From CAG-791 sp963658695 (GTDB taxonomy: Bacteria; Bacillota; Clostridia; Lachnospirales; Lachnospiraceae), in NCBI GenBank assembly GCA_963658695.1, contig CAVKRN010000035.1, positions 1-22,304 of the forward strand: a stretch of DNA of 22,304 bases, written 5' to 3'. Shown piece by piece: positions 16,521-22,304 of the stretch. Within the stretch, counting starts at the first letter, position 1. Every line of letters begins with the position of its first letter. Below the pieces are notes generated by a model. It was given only the letters and a program-made list of their open reading frames with translations. It searched no databases and was not told the origin of the DNA. A program made the position numbers and the translations under genes.

Positions 16521-16578
16521 ACTCGCCAGCCGGCGACGGGTTCTGGCGGAGTTGTCCAGTCACTGACATTTTTTTAAC
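16521..16578 (+). terminator. Possible scpB terminator overlapping a short GC-rich repeat
   Basis: CGCCAG (16523-16528) pairs with CTGGCG (16543-16548), and a run of seven T follows at about 16569-16575, too far for a textbook terminator. The same bases hold a copy of the short repeat (CGCC-AGCC-GGCGACGGGT). The T run may belong to a second weak stem (GTC/GAC). The call is uncertain. Confidence 0.3.
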
Positions 16579-16584
16579 AGATTC

Positions 16585-16616
16585 TTGTACGCAATCCCAG
16601 TGGCGTATGTTACAAT
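16585..16616 (+). promoter_or_regulatory. Probable promoter of the decarboxylase operon
   Basis: TACAAT (16611-16616) is preceded by TGT, giving an extended -10 (TGTTACAAT). TTGTAC lies at 16585-16590, with a long spacer of 20 bp. A start near 16623 would leave a leader of about 87 nt. I see no riboswitch-like structure in it. Confidence 0.45.
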
Positions 16617-16709
16617 ACAGCCTAGCGCAGTAACATAGGGCGGAGTCTGTCTGCAAGGGCGGGGGAAGCTTTGTGTTTCAACGACATAAATTATATGGAG
16701 GTTCAAAGT

Positions 16710-18131
16710 ATGAGCAGTTCTTCAAAAGCGAGTGAGAGAATCAACGCCTTGCTCGATGATAACAGCTTTGTTGAAGTCGGCGCTCGTGTTACCGCACGGA
16801 CGACCAATTTCAACGTAAAGCCCGAACAGACTCCGTCTGACGGCGTTATCACCGGTTATGGCACGATTGATGGCAATCTCGTATTCGTCTACAGCCAGGA
16901 TTCGGCTGTTCTGGGCGGATCCATCGGAGAGATGCATGCCAAAAAGATCACAGGTCTGTATGATCTCGCACTCAAGACAGGGGCACCTATCATCGGTCTT
17001 CTGGATTCCGTAGGTCTTCGCCTGCTGGAGGGTACCGATGCCCTGAACGCATTCGCGTCCATCTATGCGAAGGAGGCAGAGGCTTCCGGCGTGATTCCGC
17101 AGATCGCAGCGGTATTCGGAACCTGCGGCGGCGGACTTGCTGTAGCAGCCGGCATGGCGGATTTTGCATTTATGGCAGAGGATGCCAAGCTTTTTGTGAA
17201 CAGCCCTAATGCTCTTGCCGGGAACGCAGAGGACAAGAAGGACACAGCAGCTGCTGCATATAAGGCAGAGGCTGGTGCCATCGATGGCTTCGGCACCGAG
17301 AGCGAGGTTCTCTCCAAGATCCGCGAGCTGGTTTCCATTCTTCCTTCTAACAACGAGGATGAGGCAGCCGGTGAGTGTGATGATGATCTTAACCGTGCAA
17401 GCGCAAACGTTGCTGCCGGTATTGCAGATCCTTCTGTATCTGCGGCAGATCTTTCCGACAACAACCTCTTCGTGGAAATCAAGGCAGAAGCGGCCAAGGA
17501 AATGGCAGTCGGATTCATCAAGCTTAACGGCGAGACCGTTGGTCTTGTTGCAAACCGCACCGCTTCCTACGACGAGAAGGGTGAGAAGGCAGAGGAGTTC
17601 AAGCCGGTTCTTACCGTTGGCGGCGCACAGAAGGCAGCAGATTTCGTAAACTTCTGCGATGCATTTGAGATTCCGGTAGTTACCCTGACCAATGTCAGCG
17701 GCTTTAGCACCTGCGAGTGCGCAGAGAAGAAGATTGCAAAGGCTGCGGCTAAGCTTGCAGCTGCATTTGCCGGCGCAACTGTTCCGAAGGTGAACGTCGT
17801 GGTTGGCGATGCATTCGGAAGCGCATACACCGTGATGAATTCCAAGGCGCTCGGCGCAGATATTACAATGGCTCTTCCTACTGCCCGCATCGGCATGATG
17901 GATGCAACACTTGCTGCCAAGGTCATTGCAAACGGTAAGGATGCTGCTGAAGTTGCTAAGACTGCGGCAGAGTACAACGAGCTGCAGAACGGCATTGAAA
18001 GCGCAGCGGCACATGGCTATGTAGACCAGATTGTAGAGCCTGCTGATCTTCGCAAGTATCTGATCGGCGCACTGGAAATGCTCTATACCAAGAGAGAGGA
18101 TCTTCCTGCAAAGAAGCATTTGACCGTTTGA
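16710..18131 (+). CDS. Acyl-CoA carboxyltransferase-like subunit (MmdA/transcarboxylase 12S family), divergent
   Basis: The family moves a carboxyl group between an acyl-CoA such as methylmalonyl-CoA and protein-bound biotin, in the cytoplasm. Crotonase-like carboxyltransferase features are clear: SDGVITGYGTIDGNLVFVYS, GGSIGEMHAKKITGLYDLAL and LASGVIPQ-like EASGVIPQIAAVFGTCGGG. The usual N-terminal DSGGAR loop is DSVGLR here (residues 99-104). The usual C-terminal MGPEGA loop is MDATLA (397-402). Both correspond to oxyanion-hole regions in the 12S/AccD fold, so the substrate or chemistry may differ. The 473 residues are shorter than MmdA (about 510). GGAGGT at 16696-16701 supports the ATG at 16710; the frame extending to 16671 has no such site. 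It is the first gene of a five-gene operon with oadG, biotin carrier, oadB and oadA. Confidence 0.85.
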   Translation: MSSSSKASERINALLDDNSFVEVGARVTARTTNFNVKPEQTPSDGVITGYGTIDGNLVFVYSQDSAVLGGSIGEMHAKKITGLYDLALKTGAPIIGLLDSVGLRLLEGTDALNAFASIYAKEAEASGVIPQIAAVFGTCGGGLAVAAGMADFAFMAEDAKLFVNSPNALAGNAEDKKDTAAAAYKAEAGAIDGFGTESEVLSKIRELVSILPSNNEDEAAGECDDDLNRASANVAAGIADPSVSAADLSDNNLFVEIKAEAAKEMAVGFIKLNGETVGLVANRTASYDEKGEKAEEFKPVLTVGGAQKAADFVNFCDAFEIPVVTLTNVSGFSTCECAEKKIAKAAAKLAAAFAGATVPKVNVVVGDAFGSAYTVMNSKALGADITMALPTARIGMMDATLAAKVIANGKDAAEVAKTAAEYNELQNGIESAAAHGYVDQIVEPADLRKYLIGALEMLYTKREDLPAKKHLTV

Positions 18132-18151
18132 TGGAGAGGAGACACTATACG

Positions 18152-18889
18152 ATGAAGAAATTTGTTTCAATTTGTGCTGTCATCTCCTGTGTCTTTGCAC
18201 TTACTGCATGCGGCGGAACCGAAGCGAACACATTGAGCGGTACACCGGTCGATGCTTCGATGGAATCGAGCATTATTTCCTACGGTGAGAACCTGGTGGC
18301 GGAGATGGATTCCATTGTCCGCAGCGGGGCGGCGGATCAGTATTCCAGCGATGCCGTATTCGGACCTGCACTGAATACCTATGAGAACTCTATTGATGAT
18401 ATCGGTGAGATTCAGGGCTATGACAATGAGCAGGCAGTGACGACGGATGACGGCGATTACATGATCAACATCGGAATCGACGGCTCCGAGCACGATGCAG
18501 ATGTTGTCATTACGGTCAGCGCTGAGGGAACTCCTTCCAACGTAGCGACCAATGTCCGCTACAGCTTTGGAGAGATGATGGAGCAGGCAGCGCTCAACAC
18601 CATCCTGGGTATGGGCACGACCTTCATCATCCTGATTCTTCTGGCTGTGATTATTTCCTGCTTTGCATTTATCGGGAAGGCACAGGATAACAAGAAGAAA
18701 AAGGAAGCTGTGATCAAAGAGGCAGAGGCACCCGCAGCGGAGCCTGCAGTGGTTGAGACGGCTCCTTCGGTATCGGATGATGGCGAGCTGATCGCCGTGA
18801 TCGCTGCTGCAATTGCAGCCAGCGAGGGACAGACGACAACGGACGGATTTGTAGTACGCTCCATCCGCAAGTCACGCAGAAAATTTTAA
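18152..18889 (+). CDS. oadG: OadG-like gamma subunit of a sodium-pump decarboxylase, fused to a lipoprotein domain
   Basis: OadG-type subunits tie the soluble carboxyltransferase to the membrane beta subunit. The C-terminal half is typical: one membrane helix (about 156-176, TFIILILLAVIISCFAF), a Lys-rich stop, an Ala/Pro/Glu linker and the family's ELIAVIAAAIAAS segment before a basic tail. The N-terminal half is unusual. It has a lipoprotein signal with lipobox LTAC (Cys20) and about 130 residues of acidic extracytoplasmic domain of unknown function. Most OadG proteins are only 80-120 residues, and this one has 245. GGAGAGGAG before 18152 supports this start. The context, between a carboxyltransferase and a biotin carrier, makes the family call firm. 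The role of the outer domain is unknown. Confidence 0.8.
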   Translation: MKKFVSICAVISCVFALTACGGTEANTLSGTPVDASMESSIISYGENLVAEMDSIVRSGAADQYSSDAVFGPALNTYENSIDDIGEIQGYDNEQAVTTDDGDYMINIGIDGSEHDADVVITVSAEGTPSNVATNVRYSFGEMMEQAALNTILGMGTTFIILILLAVIISCFAFIGKAQDNKKKKEAVIKEAEAPAAEPAVVETAPSVSDDGELIAVIAAAIAASEGQTTTDGFVVRSIRKSRRKF

Positions 18890-18931
18890 ACGGAGAACAG
18901 AAGATACTGCATTGCAGATTCTCTCTCGTGT

Positions 18932-18952
18932 TGCCGCAGACGCACTGCGGCA
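18932..18952 (+). promoter_or_regulatory. Intercistronic hairpin before the biotin carrier gene
   Basis: TGCCGCAG (18932-18939) and CTGCGGCA (18945-18952) form a perfect 8-bp stem with a 5-nt loop. It ends against the AGGAAAGG ribosome binding site (18952-18959). No T-run follows, so it is not a standard terminator. Effects on mRNA stability or translation are possible. Confidence 0.5.
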
Positions 18953-18964
18953 GGAAAGGATAAC

Positions 18965-19345
18965 ATGAAGAACTATACCATTACGGTGAATGGAACCGCT
19001 TATGATGTAACTGTAGAAGAGACCGGCGCATCCGCAGCTCCGGCAGCTCCCAAGGCTGCAGCAGCACCTGCTCCCAAGGCAGCAGCTCCGGCAGCAGCAC
19101 CTGCTCCCAAGGCAGCAGCAGCCGGCGCAGGCTCTGTAAAGATTGAGGCCGGCGCCGCAGGAAAGGTCTTCAAGATTGAGAAGCAGGTTGGCGCTGCTGT
19201 CAAGAAGGGTGATGCGGTTGTCATTGTTGAGGCAATGAAGATGGAGATCCCGATGGTTGCTCCGGAAGACGGAACCGTTGCATCCATCGACTGTGCAGTT
19301 GGTGATGCAGTTGAGGCCGGCGCTGTTCTGGCTACACTGAACTAA
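18965..19345 (+). CDS. Biotin carrier protein (biotin/lipoyl-binding, transcarboxylase 1.3S / MmdC / GcdC-like)
   Basis: This free-standing carrier accepts carboxyl groups on biotin and carries them between the carboxyltransferase and the membrane decarboxylase. The C-terminal biotinyl domain (about 57-126) carries the biotinylation motif EAMKMEIP, with Lys92 as the modified residue. The N-terminal strand region KNYTITVNGTAYDVTVEE is typical of 1.3S/GcdC-type carriers. Between them lies a flexible Ala/Pro/Lys linker (about 23-55) built from near-identical APAPKAAA units. The length of 126 residues is normal for the family. AGGAAAGG at 18952-18959 supports the start. Neither carboxyltransferase in this operon has a biotin domain, so both may depend on this protein (inference). 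Confidence 0.93.
   Translation: MKNYTITVNGTAYDVTVEETGASAAPAAPKAAAAPAPKAAAPAAAPAPKAAAAGAGSVKIEAGAAGKVFKIEKQVGAAVKKGDAVVIVEAMKMEIPMVAPEDGTVASIDCAVGDAVEAGAVLATLN
19061..19120 (+). repeat. In-gene tandem repeat encoding the Ala-Pro linker
   Basis: A unit of about 25 bp (GCAGCACCTGCTCCCAAGGC and flanking bases) occurs twice, about 33 bp apart. It encodes APAPKAAA-type segments in the biotin carrier linker. Length variation between strains would be expected. Confidence 0.6.
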
Positions 19346-19353
19346 GTTATTGC

Positions 19354-19369
19354 CGGACGTATTTGTCCG
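19354..19369 (+). promoter_or_regulatory. Weak intercistronic hairpin before oadB
   Basis: CGGAC (19354-19358) and GTCCG (19365-19369) pair around a 6-nt loop. The stem is short. It is listed because hairpins also precede the biotin carrier and oadA genes. Confidence 0.25.
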
Positions 19370-19409
19370 CTTTACAGTCAATGACTTAATCAGGAGGTCT
19401 TAACAAGCT

Positions 19410-20552
19410 ATGGAATATATTGCAAATACATTAACAAACCTAATCCATCAGACCGCCTTCATGAACCTTAGCTGGGGCAACATCCTCATGATCGCCGTTG
19501 CCTGCGTTTTTTTGTACCTGGCAATTGCGCATGACTTTGAGCCGCTCCTTCTGGTACCCATCGCATTTGGTATGCTGCTGGTGAATATCTACCCGGATAT
19601 CATCGTTGCGCCTACCGAGACTGCGAATGGCGGACTGCTGTATTATTTCTACATTCTGGATGAGTGGTCCATTCTGCCGTCCCTGATCTTCATGGGCGTC
19701 GGCGCAATGACCGACTTCGGCCCGCTGATTGCGAATCCGAAGAGCTTCCTTCTGGGAGCTGCTGCACAGTTTGGTATCTTTGCAGCATATTTCGGAGCCA
19801 TCGCACTTGGCTTTAACGGAAAGGCTGCTGCAGCCATTTCTATCATCGGCGGTGCGGACGGCCCTACCTCGATCTTCCTTTGCTCCAAGCTGGGACAGAC
19901 AGAGCTCATGGGACCGATCGCAGTGGCAGCGTACTCCTATATGTCACTGGTGCCGATCATTCAGCCGCCCATCATGAATCTCTTCACCACCAAGGAAGAC
20001 CGCAAGATCAAGATGGAGCAGCTTCGTCCCGTATCCAAGCTGGAGAAGATCCTGTTCCCGATCGTTGTTACGATCGTGGTCTGCATGCTGCTGCCTACCA
20101 CAGCTCCGCTGATCGGTATGCTGATGCTGGGCAACCTCTTCCGTGAGTGCGGCGTGGTTCGTCAGCTCCAGGAAACTGCCAGCAACGCAATGATGTACAT
20201 CGTTGTTATCCTGCTGGGTACTTCCGTTGGTGCTACGACCTCGGCGGAGGCATTCCTGAATGTCACCACTTTGAAGATCGTTGCACTTGGTCTGGTTGCA
20301 TTTGCATTCGGAACCGCTGCCGGCGTCTGGTTTGGCCAGTTGATGAAGGTTGTAACGCACGGAAAGATCAACCCGCTGATCGGCTCTGCCGGTGTATCGG
20401 CCGTTCCGATGGCTGCGCGCGTATCCCAGAAGGTTGGCGCGAAAGAGGATCCTACCAACTTCCTTCTGATGCATGCCATGGGACCGAACGTAGCAGGCGT
20501 TATCGGAACTGCTGTCGTAGCCGGTGTGTTCATGGCAGTATTTGGAATTTAA
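19410..20552 (+). CDS. oadB: Sodium ion-translocating decarboxylase beta subunit (OadB/MmdB/GcdB family)
   Basis: The beta subunit decarboxylates carboxybiotin in the membrane and uses the energy to pump Na+ out. The 380-residue protein is highly hydrophobic with about nine to eleven helices. The key motif GGADGPTSIF lies at residues 147-156, and Asp150 matches the essential Na+-site aspartate (Asp203 in the Klebsiella protein). The second conserved site is in MHAMGPNVAGVIGTAVVAG near the C-terminus. AGGAGGT at 19392-19398 supports the start. The beta families for oxaloacetate, methylmalonyl-CoA and glutaconyl-CoA decarboxylases are very alike, so the symbol follows the family and does not name the substrate. 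An MmdA-like and an OadA-like subunit lie on either side in the operon. Confidence 0.95.
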   Translation: MEYIANTLTNLIHQTAFMNLSWGNILMIAVACVFLYLAIAHDFEPLLLVPIAFGMLLVNIYPDIIVAPTETANGGLLYYFYILDEWSILPSLIFMGVGAMTDFGPLIANPKSFLLGAAAQFGIFAAYFGAIALGFNGKAAAAISIIGGADGPTSIFLCSKLGQTELMGPIAVAAYSYMSLVPIIQPPIMNLFTTKEDRKIKMEQLRPVSKLEKILFPIVVTIVVCMLLPTTAPLIGMLMLGNLFRECGVVRQLQETASNAMMYIVVILLGTSVGATTSAEAFLNVTTLKIVALGLVAFAFGTAAGVWFGQLMKVVTHGKINPLIGSAGVSAVPMAARVSQKVGAKEDPTNFLLMHAMGPNVAGVIGTAVVAGVFMAVFGI

Positions 20553-20574
20553 GTCACGATGTAGCTGTTTAACT

Positions 20575-20606
20575 CCCATCACATTTCCTACGGAAAACGT
20601 GATGGG
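20575..20606 (+). promoter_or_regulatory. Strong intercistronic hairpin between oadB and oadA
   Basis: CCCATCAC (20575-20582) and GTGATGGG (20599-20606) form an 8-bp perfect stem. TTTCC/GGAAA (20584-20588 with 20592-20596) extends it inside, leaving a 3-nt loop. The sequence after it (TTGGCCATTAG) has no T-run, so it is probably a partial terminator or mRNA-end stabiliser. The whole spacer is 178 bp, the longest in the operon, and I see no convincing promoter in it. Confidence 0.55.
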
Positions 20607-20730
20607 TTGGCCATTAGTGTTCACATCTTGGCCGCCTGCCTATTTCAATCGCGAATCGGTTTGCAAGCAGTCCATTCACGTTGAAACGGGCGGGTGTTAA
20701 ACGGATACGTATCAATTTAAGGAGATAACA

Positions 20731-22131
20731 ATGGCTAAAGTACAGATTATGGAGACCGTTCTGCGTGATGCCGGTCAGTCGCTGATCGCAACCAGAATGC
20801 CCATTGAAGAGATGCTTCCCATCGTTGATACGATGGACAAGGTTGGCTATGCCGCAGTAGAGTGCTGGGGCGGCGCTACCTTCGATTCCTGCCTTCGTTT
20901 CCTTCACGAGGATCCGTGGGAGAGACTTCGTGTTCTCAAGAGCCACTTCAAGAACACACCCACACAGATGCTGCTCAGAGGCCAGAACATTCTGGGATAT
21001 TCTCACTACGCAGATGATGTGGTAGACCGCTTTGTAAAGAAGTCCGTTGAGAATGGCATTGACCGCATTCGTATTTTCGACTGCCTCAATGACCTTCGCA
21101 ACGTAAAGACCGCTGTAAAGGCTACCAAGGAAGCCGGCGCACACGCACAGATCGCCCTCGTATATACACTGGGTGATGCCTATACGCTGGAGTACTGGGA
21201 GAACATTGCACGCCAGATCGAAGAGATGGGTGCCGATTCCATCTGCATCAAGGATATGTCCGGACTGCTTCGTCCGTTCGAGGCATATGACCTTGTTACC
21301 GCGCTTAAGAAGGGCTCTTCCCTTCCGATCGATCTGCACACACACTACACCTCCGGTGTTGCTTCCATGACCTATCTGAAGGCAGCAGAGGCAGGTGTAG
21401 ACATCATCGACTGCGCATCGACTCCGTTCGCACTCGGAACCTCCCAGCCGTCTACCGACGTTATGGTTGAGGCATTCCGCGGAACACCGTACGATACCGG
21501 CCTTGATCAGCAGCTTCTGAAGGAGATCTCGGATTACTTCACACCGTATCGCGAGGAGTGCATCGAGAACGGCCTTCTGTCCACAAAGGTTCTGGGCGTT
21601 AACATCCGTACCATGCTGTATCAGGTACCGGGCGGCATGCTTTCCAACATGATCAAGCAGCTTAACGACCAGGGCAAGGGTGACAAGCTCAACGAAGTTA
21701 TGGAAGAGGTACCGCGCGTACGTAAGGATCTCGGAGAGCCGCCGCTGGTTACTCCGTCCTCGCAGATCGTGGGAACTCAGGCTGTTATGAACGTCCTGAT
21801 GGGCGAGCGCTACAAGATGTGCAGCGGACAGACCAAGGATCTGGTTGCCGGCAAGTATGGCCAGACCATCAAGCCGATGGATCCCGAGGTTGTCAAGAAG
21901 GTCATCGGCGATGCCGAGAGAATCACCTGCAGACCGGCCGATCTCATTCCGCCTTCCATGGAGAAATTCGAGAAGGAAGCAAGAGAGCACGGCGCAGAGA
22001 GCGAAGAGGACGTACTGTCCTATGCTTCCTTCCCGCAGGTTGCTACCGAGTTCTTCAAGTGGAGAACCGCGCAGAAGACCGGTGTGGACCTGACCAAGGC
22101 AGACACCAAGAATGCAGCGTATCCTGCATAA
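20731..22131 (+). CDS. oadA: Pyruvate/oxaloacetate carboxyltransferase (OadA / transcarboxylase 5S family) without a biotin domain
   Basis: The enzyme transfers carboxyl from oxaloacetate to biotin (or back to pyruvate) in a metal-dependent TIM barrel. Active-site features are intact: VLRDAGQSL with Asp13 and Gln16, IFDCLND, the lysine that is carbamylated in the family (Lys174 in IKDMSG), and the metal-binding HxH (His203, His205, in DLHTHYTSG). The C-terminal PYC_OADA region follows (VPGGMLSNM, VTPSSQIVGTQA). It has 466 residues and stops before where Klebsiella-type OadA (about 595) would carry its biotin domain, giving the layout of the Propionibacterium 5S subunit. AAGGAGAT just before the ATG is a strong ribosome binding site. 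A strong hairpin and a 178-bp spacer separate it from oadB. A terminator follows 27 bp after its stop. Confidence 0.94.
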   Translation: MAKVQIMETVLRDAGQSLIATRMPIEEMLPIVDTMDKVGYAAVECWGGATFDSCLRFLHEDPWERLRVLKSHFKNTPTQMLLRGQNILGYSHYADDVVDRFVKKSVENGIDRIRIFDCLNDLRNVKTAVKATKEAGAHAQIALVYTLGDAYTLEYWENIARQIEEMGADSICIKDMSGLLRPFEAYDLVTALKKGSSLPIDLHTHYTSGVASMTYLKAAEAGVDIIDCASTPFALGTSQPSTDVMVEAFRGTPYDTGLDQQLLKEISDYFTPYREECIENGLLSTKVLGVNIRTMLYQVPGGMLSNMIKQLNDQGKGDKLNEVMEEVPRVRKDLGEPPLVTPSSQIVGTQAVMNVLMGERYKMCSGQTKDLVAGKYGQTIKPMDPEVVKKVIGDAERITCRPADLIPPSMEKFEKEAREHGAESEEDVLSYASFPQVATEFFKWRTAQKTGVDLTKADTKNAAYPA

Positions 22132-22157
22132 TTCATCACAGAGTTAATCCTGTAAGT

Positions 22158-22190
22158 AAGGAGCCGTGTCGAATGACACGGCTCCTTTTG
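22158..22190 (+). terminator. Rho-independent terminator of the decarboxylase operon
   Basis: AAGGAGCCGTGTC (22158-22170) pairs perfectly with GACACGGCTCCTT (22175-22187) around a GAAT loop, with TTTTG at its 3' end. It is a 13-bp stem, 27 bp after the oadA stop. Confidence 0.95.
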
Positions 22191-22213
22191 TGCCTTCTGT
22201 TTTTGCGATCCAG

Positions 22214-22235
22214 ACGCCAGTCAGCGATGGGTGAC
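22214..22235 (+). repeat. Short GC-rich intergenic repeat, single copy
   Basis: GACGCC-AGTCA-GCGATGGGT resembles the - strand copy at 9461-9483 and the arm at 4539-4558. It contains a small CAGTC/GACTG stem (22219-22223 and 22234-22238). The rest of the window after 22190 shows no gene start or other element. Confidence 0.45.
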
Positions 22236-22304
22236 TGTGACCACGCTTCGGGGCTTCCGTCAGGAATGGGCGGTGCTCATGTTTTCCTCGCAGGGATTCT
22301 CTAT

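Noticed and set aside
16722..18170. 482-residue - strand open frame over the carboxyltransferase gene
   Set aside because: It is a codon-bias shadow. The Cys- and Leu-rich translation has no family features, whereas the + strand gene is a clear carboxyltransferase.
20681..20709. Promoter for oadA (TTGAAA with a -10 near 20704)
   Set aside because: The -10 candidate (GATACG) is too poor, and an internal promoter cannot be supported from sequence alone.
20614..21990. 458-residue - strand open frame over oadA
   Set aside because: It is antisense to a gene with all OadA active-site residues; the long frame follows from base composition.

Overview
The window reads as chromosome of an anaerobic member of the Clostridia, most probably Lachnospiraceae or a close relative (inference). 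The grounds are moderately high GC, strong AGGAGG-type ribosome binding sites, an alpha2-type glycyl-tRNA synthetase, 58-residue S21, a PreP-like M16 peptidase next to era-recO, and a biotin-dependent sodium-pump decarboxylase operon with separately encoded subunits. Almost every gene lies on the + strand and the density is high. I see no phage, transposase or CRISPR array.

Layout. (1) 1-53 is one arm of a palindromic repeat whose full copy lies at 9296-9461. (2) 169-3991 is a three-gene MacAB-type ABC export operon: lipoprotein membrane fusion protein, ATPase and FtsX-fold permease. The first gene is broken by a 57-N assembly gap whose length leaves the two halves out of frame. (3) 4004-4456 is ssrA (tmRNA) with a clear promoter and terminator. 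(4) 4615-9276 is an M16C/PreP-like metallopeptidase followed by era and recO. (5) 9277-9570 is a repeat-rich spacer. (6) 9571-14580 holds a membrane-anchored protein of unknown function, then glyQS and alaS. (7) 14589-16503 is rpsU with its own promoter and terminator, then the condensin partners scpA and scpB. (8) 16710-22131 is a five-gene operon: MmdA/12S-like carboxyltransferase, lipoprotein-OadG fusion, biotin carrier, OadB-type sodium-pumping decarboxylase, and OadA/5S-like carboxyltransferase without its own biotin domain. A strong terminator closes it.

How the genes work together. The final operon is the most interesting part. It holds both carboxyltransferase types found in soluble transcarboxylase (12S acyl-CoA and 5S pyruvate/oxaloacetate) and a free-standing 1.3S-like biotin carrier, together with the membrane beta and gamma subunits of a Na+-translocating decarboxylase. 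This suggests one biotin carrier serving two carboxyltransferases and one sodium pump. The 12S-like subunit has altered signature loops, and the gamma subunit carries an unusual extracytoplasmic lipoprotein domain. Hairpins lie in several spaces between these genes. The remaining genes are mostly housekeeping: ribosome rescue, GTPase-dependent 30S assembly, recombination, aminoacylation and chromosome segregation.

Two repeat families stand out in the intergenic DNA: a 166-bp nested palindrome, and a short GC-rich motif seen five times (CGCC, a short spacer, then GCGAC/T and GGT).
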